From Lepidostoma basale (Eukaryota > Arthropoda > Insecta > Trichoptera > Lepidostomatidae), in the NCBI GenBank assembly GCA_022606425.2, contig JAHDVF020000010.1:744001-808000 (forward strand): a stretch of 64,000 bases of DNA, in the 5' to 3' direction. A program made the translations under genes and the position numbers. The notes under the pieces are model-generated. The model saw only the letters and a list, made by a program, of their open reading frames with translations, was not told the DNA's origin and searched no databases. The stretch's first letter is position 1. The number at the start of each line of letters is the position of its first letter. Positions 28,501 to 40,500 of the stretch are shown here, in pieces.

Positions 28501-31500
28501 TTTGTGGTAAAAACATAAAAAAAGTAGACAACGAAAATTCGTTATATTTCACATTAGCAAACTGTACGTAAAATATTAACCCTTTCCTAGCCATTGATTC
28601 CATATAGAATCATAATATATTTCATACTAGTTAAGGCATCTACGAAACTTTAATAATAATATTTTTATTTGTGGCAGATAAAGAAGATTTTGTACTTTCA
28701 CATTAAATCATCTAAACGCGTGTTTTGTCAACCGTTTTTATTACATTTGTCATTTTTTTAGATAGAGAAAAAATATGTTTACATTTGAATGTTGTAGTAA
28801 GTGATTTTAGGACGCCATTTTGAATATTGTATGCTAAGTGAAATATATTATATATTTTTGGAGTGTTTGAAAGTGTCTTTTAGAGTGAAAAAATATTTAT
28901 TCGTTCATATTTTTCGAAAAATATTACATGACTCCAAATGGAATCATCAGTGTAGCTTTTTGTTTTCAATATAAATTTTACGCTACATAGTATATTTATT
29001 CAACTTCATATATATTTTTATTATTATTTTAGAGCAGACACGAATTACTTCCTCCGCTCCCTCTAGGTCCCCCCGGGGAGCCAAGGGGCCCACTTTGGGA
29101 ACCTATGGTCTAGCGCATAGGGTCCCAATCTTTCTAGACCACCACCCTTTTCAAGAAAAAAGATTCGAACCCATAATAGTAACACCAAGGATAAAACATA
29201 ATCAATTTTACTAGATATATTTTATATCTAACTAACTAACCACCACACCAAATGTGAGATTTGATAATGCCTTTGAAAGGAGAAACATGTCGTTACCATA
29301 AACTGTAATAAAAATTCTAGAAAACACAAGTTTTAATTTGTATTAATTATTTAATATAGAGTTTTACATAATTTTCAAGAAACAATAAACAATAATTAAT
29401 TATACGAGTAATATTTATTAGTCATCGATCAATATAAAACATATATTTTAAACTGTTAAATTAAATAACATTGTTTTTTGTATCACAGTTGTATTTTATT
29501 TTAAGCGACAGCTGTTTCATCAACCTATGTTGACATCATCAGGTGATGAAACAGCTGTCGTGTAAAATAAAATACAGTTGTGATACAAAAAACAAAGTTA
29601 TTTAATTTAACTGTTTAAAATGTTAAGATATCATAGTGTTTCGGCTAAAAAAATTGACTATTTAATTAAAACATGTATTGTTTCTTGAATAATGATGGAT
29701 GTAAAACTCCATATTAAATAATTAATACGAATGAAAATGTCTGTTTTCTATAAGTTTTAATATATTTTATGTGAATGACATGTTTCGCCTTTCCGAGACA
29801 TTATCAAATTATTGATGACATTTGATAATTTACCTGTATTCTTACGACTGATCACAGACTTAACTCGACTTAGGCTTAATTTTTACCGTTACTCTTAAAA
29901 TGTTCGTAGATTTAAGTAAACTGCCTGTATAAAAAAAAAGTATTGGAATATATTCCGTTTATAACAAAATATAAAAAAAATAAATAATAAAACTTCTAGA
30001 AAACAGACGTTTTCATTCGTATTAATTAAATATAAAAGAATGTGGCGGTCTATATTATCTGCCTATCCCTTCGGAGAAACAGCGTGCTGATTAGCCTGTT
30101 GGGAAAATGGAATTGTGGCGGTATTTCCCCCAAGCGCACGTGGTTCGGCATTCTCGGAAGCAGGAGGACCGAGGCTCTGACTCAAGGTAAACAAACAAAA
30201 CGCAGATCGTTTAAACCGTAACATCAACATTTCCGAGTAAAATGACTAATGAGATCTGCTCTGTTTTTATTTTTTAACTTAATAAGGATGTAGATATTGC
30301 ATATTTTAAAACGCAATCACAATGCATCAACTATATAGTAATGCAAACAATTTCATTTATGTAAAATACATATTCATAAATAGGTATTCTGATATTGAAA
30401 ATTTGGTTTAGTTCATGTGGTGCTCCTGTAAATTTGGAGATTTTTCTTGTATAAGTGAATTGTTTCGGTCAATTTAACTGTTGCCGCACTTTATAATAGT
30501 TAATTGTGACACGTAATACGTTTGTACTGTTTTGCTGTTAAAATTATATTAGTTTTATCGTTTTTATAAAGAATTTTGACATGTGTAAAAATAAAATTTT
30601 CATTTGTTCCAATGACAATTTGAATAATTTCTTCAACATTATTTCAAAGTTCTTGCTGGTAATAATACTTGCTATTATGAACAAAATAATGAAAGGATCA
30701 TTATGATGTTTTGAACACATGGGAAGAATGAATGGTAAAATAAGTGTATATGTTAACAATGGAACTAAAAATAGAGGAAGACCGAGGAAAACGTGGCACG
30801 TTAAAATAAATCAAATATTGAACGTCGACCACGTGAGGAGTCGGAGAAATGGAAGTGCGTGCATGACACGATGTATGAATGTTGAGGAAACGAGAAAAGT
30901 ATGACAGGCAAGAAAAGTGTGGCAGTCTATTATTTCTGCCTACCCCTTCAGGGAGACGGCATGATGATTATGGGATAATTTTTTTTTACCATATCACGCC
31001 ACTCTTGAAAGGAATTTACATGAGAATGCCCTCGCAAGGCGAAACAAATTTGTCACAAATTATATCATTTATATAAATTAAATCTTTTCAGCGTTGTGGG
31101 TGTGTTGGCATGGACTTATCTCAGGGTTACAAAAACAAACTCAACAAACTCATATGTAAAAGGGTTGGACCCAAAGAATGGTAAAACAATTGTATATGTT
31201 AACGATGGAACTAGAAATAGAGGAAAACGTGGCACAATCAAATATTGAATGTCGGCCACGTGAAGAGTCGTAGAAATCGACGTGCGTGTATATGACACGA
31301 AGTACATGTATGAATGTTGAGGAATCGAGAGAAGTATGTCAGGAAAGAAAAGGGTGGCAGTCCATTCTTCATCAGTCAAAACTGATCATATTTGTAAACA
31401 ATTTTATAATATGTATCTTTATAATATGTATCACTGAAGAAGGACCGGTTGTCCGAAACATGTCTGATATGTAATTTTCCTTTTTTTTGTTACTTTACAT

Positions 31501-34500
31501 TTAGTGTTGTACGAGTATATTCAAAGTATATAAAAATATAAATCACAAAACTCAGTTTGTTTTTGTAACGCCGATGGGAGCGAAACCGGTCGGTTCGATA
31601 AAACAAAATTAAGTGGTGTACAAACAAATTACACAAACGTTTTAAATTATTTTTATTATTAAAATAAACGAAATTTTAATTATTTTATGCTGGGAATCCC
31701 CCTCGAAGGAGGAGCTACTCTCCGGAGAAGAAATCACATAGATCTATAGTTACGATACGATACGACCTTTGTGGCCGAATGGTAAGTGCATTGACTGCCA
31801 CCTCGAAGGTTCCGGGTTCGATTCCCGGCGAGGGCAATGTGATTGTCACACTGTCTTTGGTCTGGTGTAGAATTCACGTGACAATAAAATGGCGATAGAT
31901 TAGCTACCCATCACATGACATGAGAATCAATATAATACAAAAAAAAACATAGTAATTGGGTTCAAACGGCAAATTGCATACATAAAAAAAGTTTTTTTTT
32001 CAGCGTTGTGGGTCTGTTGGCATGGACTTTTCTCAGGGTTACAAAAACAAACTAAAAAAACTCAGTTTTTGTAACGCGGACGGGAGCGAAACCGGTCGAT
32101 TCAATAAAACAAAATTAAGTGGTGTACAAACAAATTACGCAAGCGTTTTAAATTAATATTACAGTTTAAAATGTTAAGGTATCATAGTGTTTCGGTCAAA
32201 ACAATGGAATATTAAATTAAATTTTAATTATTTTGTGCTGGGAATCCCCCTCGAAGGGGGAGCTACTCTCATAGATCTATAGTAAAGAAGAAGAAGATTT
32301 AAACTAACTAACTGACTAACCATCACGCCGTCTCCCCGAAAGGGTAGGTAGAAAGAATGGACTGTCACATTTTAACCGATGCGGCACTCCATCCTTCTCT
32401 TTTCGCCCCGCGGGAGACGCGGTGTGATGGGTTGCAAACCTCATCGCCACCAATAGGCATCTTCCACGCACACTTCGATCGTCCAACATCCACAAAGAAG
32501 AAGATTTAATGAAGTGTAATTATTGTAATATACACTTCGGATGACAAATAGAGGGGCATCACTCACGACATAATAACACGAAATCATTTCTCGCGATAAA
32601 AAATATTTCAATTCATAAAATACTTACTCATGTCGGAGCATCTCGGGTGATTGATTACAATAGACACGGAAAACTTGCGAGATCATTCAGATGGTCAAAA
32701 CGGAATCGACAAGAAACGGCGGTGGTGTCTGTAATAGATAAGGGATATGAGCAAAGGACGATGCCGGCGAGGTGGCGAGGTGGCGGTGGTAGAAGCGACT
32801 GCGGCAGACTGCGCGGCTGCAGCGGGCGGCGGGCCCACGAGGACGGGACACAATTAACTCACGCACTGTGACAATAGGCCCGACGAGGGTGCACGCGAGT
32901 GCACGCGCAGTCACCCTTTGGAGAGAGTATTTCAGGCCGATTTACACGCAAGTATGAATCAGTGCCGCACAGAACGCGCGCGGGTGCGCCGCACGATCAT
33001 CTAGGAAAACTATTTATGATGCAGATGTAACCTCTATCACTGCAGCGTGACTTTGGCTGAGTGTGCTATTACAGGGAAAATCAAATCTTATACAGAATAA
33101 TTGATTATTATACAGAATATTTGATTGTTATATATTAGGTCCTTACATATGAAATTGGCGTTTTGTATGGGAGGAACATAAATTTGATTTTTTTTAAATA
33201 TAATATATTTATTTGATCAAAGTATGGACCATTGCTATCTATGCACTTTTGCCATCTCATAGGTAGTTCATCGATCCCTTTACTAAAAAAAACATTCGGA
33301 CGGGAATCAATAAAATCTTTGAAGTCGGTTTGGACTGCCCCATCGGAGTTGAATTTTTTCCCTTGCAAGAAGTTATCCAAATTTCGAAAAAAATAGTAAT
33401 CTGTTGGGGCAAGGTCCGGAGAGTACGGTGGATGTCTTAGACATTCCAATTGAAGCTCTTCTAATTTGGTAGCCGTCTGTTGTGCAGTGTGTGGTCTAGC
33501 GTTATCATGAAGCAGCAGTGGCCTAGAGCGATTAACCAGCCTCGGTTGTTTAGCAGCTAGCTTTTCCATCATGGTTTGCAGTTGCTGACAATAGACATCT
33601 GCCGTAATCGTCTGGCCAGATTTAAGAAAGCTGTAGTGAACGACACCAGCACTAGTCCACCAAACGCTCACAAGTAACTTTTTTGGAGTCAATTTTCGCT
33701 TGGGGCATGGTTTGGCTGGTTCGGCAGGGTTCAGCCATTGCGATGAGCGCTTCCGATTATCATACAAGATCCACTTTACATCACAGGTAATGATTCGATT
33801 CAAAATCCCTTCATTATTGTGCCGGTTGAGTAATGCAACGCAGCAGTCAACGCGCGTTTTTTGATTTGCTTCACTCAATTCGTGAGGTACCCACCTTTCA
33901 AGCTTTTTCCCCCTCCCAATTTGCTTCAAGTGGATTAAAACAGTTTTATCACTAACACCGCAGCCTGCAGCTAACTCGGACGTGGTTTGCGATGGATCCG
34001 CTTCCACAATAGTCTTAAATTCATCATTATCAACTTTGGTCTCCGGCCGTCCACGAGGCTTGTTCTGCAGGTCGAAATTTCCAGAACGAAAACGTTGGAA
34101 CCAAAAACGCACTATGTTTTCTTTTGCGGCACCGTCGCCATACACATCATTAATTCTTCGAGCCGTTTCTGCAGCACTGGTGCCACGGTGGAACTCGTAC
34201 TCGTAAATAACGCGATAATTCAAGTTTTCCATTTTGTAAACTGAGTGACGCAAAGAAAAAAAACAATTGAGGAAAAAACAAATGAATTATAATTTTCGAA
34301 ACACAAATACTTGAGTAAATAGCTGTATAAATTTGAATTTGGAATTCCTAACCAAAGAGAAGATATTTGAGATCAAAGTTGCCAGTACGGCAAAACGCCA
34401 ATTTCATATGTAAGGACCTAATATTTCGTTTATGGTACCAAAAATGATTGGAGAGTAATCTTTCTTCTTTTGTTAAAACGTTTTCTAATTCGGAGATTAC

Positions 34501-37500
34501 TCGAGATGCATGTTAAACGCTTGATGTTTAGTCCTAAGGGACACACGTGCTCGGTGCGGGGAACACACGTGGTCCGGAGATTTACGCGCTTTAAAATAGA
34601 CGCGCGTCAGTAATAAAACAAAGACATTCCTGGAGTCGAAGATGTCACATTAACCCTTCATTTCATGGTGTAGCAAATTTACTACAAACCGAAAAATCTA
34701 GTAATATTTGTATAGAATATTTAAATTTCATATTCATGTTGTTCGCTACACTCTACATTCCCATCTACCTATTAAGGTACATAAGCGATCTCTAGTGGCG
34801 CTAGTTTACAAACAATCCCACTTTTCTTTTGATATTTGGTTGGCGGTTGACATGCTTCGATTATTGTCAGTTTACTAGATACATCTTGAGTTAATAAAAA
34901 AAAACATTATTTTCAAATAAATAAATAAATAGCTAAATTGCCAGGAGAGCATTGATATCATGGTCAATAATTTACTTTATGTAATAATAAAATATATTTT
35001 GAAATACAGAATGCAGCATAACTTCTTTTTTTTCAAAACTTAATTCCATTTTTCAAAAAAGGAAAAGCTGTCGCACCTTTGAACAGCCGTTCGAAAAGTA
35101 GGCCTCAACGGCAAATGCACGCTGCTCACTGTTCCAACGCATGATGCTGATTAAACTGTGTCGAAACAAAACTTTATAGTTCCGCCTCTTGAACATGACC
35201 ACTAGCGCTTCGCTACAACATCAACCGACTAAATGGCGCGCATTTAAAAAAAGGAAGTTATGCTGCCCCACCCTGTATTATCAAATTAAGCTTCCTAGTA
35301 AATTTGATACAAATGCATTTATTGATACAGATAATGTAGCATCACGCCGTCCCACCGAAGGAGTAGGCAGAAAGAATGCACCGTTATATCATCTACATTC
35401 ATACATCGTGTCATGCACGCACGTCTATTTCTCAAACTCCTCACGTGGCCGATATTCAATATTAGATTGATTTGCTCATACACGTTTTCTATCATAGTTC
35501 CGTTTATGTCGTTTACATATACTTTCTTTCCATGTGTTCAAACTGTATTAATGATCCTTTCATTGTTTTGTTCACAACTATTTTATTCGCGCTGTATTTT
35601 TATAATTAATTTTGCTGTAAAATATTTTGGAATAGATAACTAAAAATATTGATATTGTTATAATTAAAAAAAATCACGGAATGGAGGGTTAATTGGAAAA
35701 ACAAGGGGTGTCGATGTGTAAATGGCCAGCTTAATATGATTCATTGGACGTTTTTAAACCCGAGTGTTCATGTAAAATAAAGGAATTCTTCTTCTTCCTA
35801 TTTTTCTAGGTGATCTGTTTGTGACTTGTTGAATTGTCCTGGGACGACGGCGTCCAACCATCCCTTCAGCTTTTTGGCGGTCTATTTTCGCAAGTCTTGT
35901 ATCTTCCACGTGAACAACATAATATCTCCAAAAGCGCCTTTTGTGCCTTTCCCACCTCATTATGTCTTCAACACCACAGTTCTTACCGTGCCTGGGATGG
36001 AGCGTAGTGATTTAATTTCTGCCATTCTGATAACGTTTTTAGTCCTGTATGTATCGGCTCTCACTTCTAAACCCACACGTCATGATGGGGCGGGCGTATA
36101 TCTTAATAGTTGGGCTGAAAAGTTCGTAGGCTGACACATAGATGGCGTTACTAGAATTAAATCCATATGATTTTCAGTTAGTATCAACTTTGAAAAGATA
36201 CGTGTATAAATTTGACAGCTGTCGGACAATTGGTTCGTGAGATTATAGCATTGTGAGTGAAACTACTTTTATAGTTAGGTTATGGCATCTGGGATCATCT
36301 CTGGTATTCTGGGATGCGCATGGTATAATATTCATCGATTACATCGAAAAGGGCCAGACCATCAACAGCGATTATTACATAGCGTAAAGGATGAAATCAC
36401 GAAAAATCGGCTCCATTTGAAGCACAGCAAGACAATGCACTGTGTCACAAATCAATGAAAAAGATGGCAAAATTGCATGAATTAGGCTATGAATTGCTTC
36501 CCCATCCACCGTATTCTCCAGATCTGGCCCCCAGTGACTTTTTCTTATTTGCAGACCTCAAAAGAATGCTCGCCGGGCGAAATTCAGCAGTGATGAAGAG
36601 GTAATCGCCGAATCTGAGGCTTATTTTAAGGCTAAAGAGAAATCGTACTATAAAAACGGTATCGAAAAATTGTATGACCGCTATAATCGTTGTATCGCCC
36701 TCGAAGGCAACAAGATTGAATAATAAAATCGATTTTTTCCAAAAAATGTGTTTTACTATGTTAGCCTACGAACTTTTCAACCCAACTGTTACATACCCTG
36801 ACCATATTTTCAGTTAGCTTGTTTTTGTTTCTTTATATAGTGTCCTGCAAGCAATTAGCCATATTTTGTGATCGCATTTCACCATATAGGTCACCGCTTT
36901 ATTGGTTTGTGATCGTATTTCACTATATAGGTCACTGACGTCACTGTTGTTACAGATCTCTACGTCTAGGTAAGTGAAGAAATTCATATTCTTAAAAAAA
37001 AATCGTTTAAAACGTGAGCGAAACAGATAAAACACCTCGTGTATATTAACTGCACGTCCTTGAGTTAGAACGAGACTAGACTCGACCAGATAAATCAAAT
37101 ATTTGAGGTCAGCTATGTTAAGTGCCAGAAAAATCGACGAGCGTGTACGAAACGATTTATAATGGTGGCGGAAGTTAGTATCATACGCGAGGATAAAAGG
37201 TGGGAAGTAAATTACCCCCGCTTAAGAGTGTCACCGGTAATAATATAAATAAAAACATTACATCAATCAACAGTCGAATACACGCGTATTAGACAAAGAT
37301 GCTTTAGAATTTATCGAGATCAACTCAGGAGAATCTTTTCGGGAATCGCAGTCTTGGCAGCAACGCCAAGATAATTACGATAGTATCATTTACGTAATGT
37401 ACCTTTAAAATATAATTCATTGAAAGCGGTACTTGGATTTCTATTTACGTTTTGGGAGAAAACAACAAAGTATGGGATACCGGGTCGCGGATAAATAAAT

Positions 37501-40500
37501 AATCGGACCTACGTCGCGGTGCGGGGCGCGAGACGTGAGCAGTGGCGGTACTTCCATACAAGCTGAAAAGCCGGGCTTGCGTTAAAAATCTATAATAAAA
37601 CGATGTTTTTTGCGCGTTTGAGCCGTCTACGAATAAAATAATAAAGGCAGAAACATACTATTAACACGCGACGTGGCGTGTTTACTCCCACCACCGGCAA
37701 CACGTCGATCTAGCTCGTTTGGATCGGGTGGCGTGTGCGCGCATGGCGTCGCGTCGGGTGTTCATAGTGTGATTCTGTCCATAGAAAAAAATACAATTTG
37801 ATTCGACTCAACACGCATCACGTGGCATCGGGTGGCGTGGCGTGTTAATAGTATGTTTCTGCCTTAATTCGATGCGTTGCAAATGACTCCGCTGACATGC
37901 GCAGAAATGACCTACGTGTATGTTTTGTTCCACTCTTACGCGCCGTATTTTATTTCATTCATGCGTACCATAGGTGAGATACCCGCGAAATCGCCTACGT
38001 CCATATGTCTTGTTTCATGTTTTCGATGGGCTTGCAAAATGTAATAGGGTCTTTGTCGCACTTATGTATTTTTGGCTTGTAATCATATAGCTAAGTGCAT
38101 GCATATCAGAAGATATCTACAACTTTTTGTATGGATTTGAAGCCTTGCTTTATCAATTTGAAGTATGTTTTTACTATTACTATTCGATGTGTCACGAACT
38201 TCATTTCTATTGTCAGAATGTTATCTGTCATTTACGTTATGTCCGAAAGGCGTGCAAGATGGATCGGCCATGTAATACGTCAAGAAGGTCTCTTGCATGC
38301 CATAATGGAGGGTATGATCGAGGGGACAAACTCTAGGGGACGCCCACGCCGAGAGTACCCGGAGGACCTGTTGGTGGACGTACGCTGCTCATCATATGCA
38401 GATCTCAAAAGAGTCGCACAAGACAGGGAAAAATGGAAGAGAATAATGGAGGAAATTGCTGCAAACCAATCCCAGGATTGAAACCAGAGAAGAAGACGTT
38501 ATGTGTAGAAATGTTATGAAAAGAATGATTATGTAATTTCTTTAAGAACATTCATTTATAATTCTTGTTTCGGTGTTAAGAAATTTATTATTATTGTCTA
38601 TTTACAGCTTATTTCTTATTAATTATTTTTCTTCTTGTATTTGCAAATATAATATTGTATAATATTATACAAAAACATGAGTTTGATGACTCAGATTTTT
38701 TTTTGTATAGATTGCGCCTAAAATGGAATTAAAAATCAATAAATTCACGAAATTAATTTAGAAAGATAAAACTCTTAAAAGTATAATACATTATAGTGAC
38801 TCTCTACTAATACTGGCTTGCCTTACTGGTTGACCCTAAGTACGCCACTGGACGTGAGGTATTGAGATGATGAAAATCGGTGCGGAAAGGAAGCTGCGAC
38901 CGGCTCTGGGCTTCGTGGACCGCGTGCGTCATTGGCCGATAGCCCGCCATAATATTATCGAGAAATGCCACTAAACCGGGGGCCAGACATACTATGTAAC
39001 CGAAAACTCAACTTGTAATCTTTGTTCTAATATTGTCAACTGATCGCAATACATACTCGTACTTGTCAAGGATAATTGGAAATAACATTCAATTACTATT
39101 TTTCTTCTTCCTTGACCTATGTGGTCTGTTCTCCAGAGGGTTGCTCCTCCTGTGAGGTGGATTCTCAGCTGTCCATCTATTGAGAGGTTTTCCACGAGGA
39201 CGAGTCCCATGAGGCTGATTATGTAGTGCAATATAGGGGAGTCTGGTGGTGTCCATTCTTTGGACAACCGTACCTGTGCCTCCTTCGCTGCCTACTCCAT
39301 CTTATAATATTATTTTACAGTATACAGTACATATATCTTATTATATTATTATAAGTATGTAGTTTTGTTATTATATGACATATTAAACGACACTAACACA
39401 TAGAACGACACAGCAGTAAAAAAGTTAAGTAAGCATTTTATAATAGTACTTTATACAGTACAACTCCAATTATCCGAACTCCGACTATCCGAATCGTTGA
39501 TTATCCGACATGTAAAAGTGTTGCGTTTTCATTTAATTAATTAAAAGCTCTTTTTCTTTAAAAATAGTTTTTGTTCTCCCATTTTCAACATACATACAGT
39601 AATTAATTAAAATAGACCCTTTTTTCGAAAAAAAAAAATATTCTCAGAATTTTAAATTTTTAGAAAGAAGGTATTATTAAAGGATCGCTACGTTGGTTCG
39701 GACATATGGAGCGCATGGGTGAAGAAAGAATAGTTAAAAAAGTATACCTTAACGATGTAAATGGAGTACGGAGTCGAGGTAAACCGAGGAAAACATGGCA
39801 TGAACCAATTAAACCAAATTTTAAAGGTTGGTCATGTTAGAAGCCGGAAGAATCGACGTGCGTGTATGACTCGCTGTATGAATGTGGAGGAATCTAGAGA
39901 GGTATGTCAGGATAGAGTAGTGTGGCGGTCCATTCTCTCTGCCTACCCCTTCGGGGAAACGGCGTGATGTTTTGTTGTTGTTGATAAATATAATATCCAC
40001 CTTATAACATTCAATTAATGGATACAAATTTAAAGTTCTAGTGTCAACCCTTATGTACGGAAGTGAAGCTTGAATCTGGCAAAAGAAGGATGAAAGTAGG
40101 TTAAATTCCGTAGGAAAGAGATCACCGAGAAGAATGTGCGGGAAAGCGATATACGATAGAATACCGAACGACGAAATAATGAAGAAATGTAAAGCAGATG
40201 ATTGCATCAAAAGTAAAATTAAAAAAGGATTCCCGAGATGGTTTGGACATATGAAACGAATGTATGATAAAATAATGGTTAAAAACTTGTATAAACGCAG
40301 TGAGTGGAAAAAAAACCGAGGACGGGCGAGGGAAACATGGCATGACTGATTTAATCAATTACTAAAAGGCGGCCACATTAGAAGTCGGGAAAATCGACGA
40401 GCGTGCATGTTAGTAGAGATATTTAACTCAATTTCACAAAAAAACGCATCTGGGACCTTAACTTTAGAAAGTATTTTGTCTTCCTAATGTCGAACCATCT

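Larger units (their letters stand above)
37540..38850. mobile_element. hAT-type element, 1.3 kb, with exact 8-bp duplication
   Basis: Left end cagtggcggtacttcc, right end complement cagtggcgtacttaggg; GACGTGAG flanks both sides (37532-37539 and 38851-38858). It contains a Harbinger-type MITE and a LINE fragment. No hAT transposase recognised. Confidence 0.75.

Noticed and set aside
28576..28960. piggyBac-type MITE
   Set aside because: Only one TTAACCCTTT end was found; no matching right end.
31764..31840. tRNA gene
   Set aside because: A and B boxes are present but the acceptor arms do not pair, and the same head continues into the SINE body in several other places.
31540..32290. LTR retrotransposon
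   Set aside because: Direct repeats are present, but no gag/pol code, primer-binding site or TG..CA ends; only a SINE lies between.
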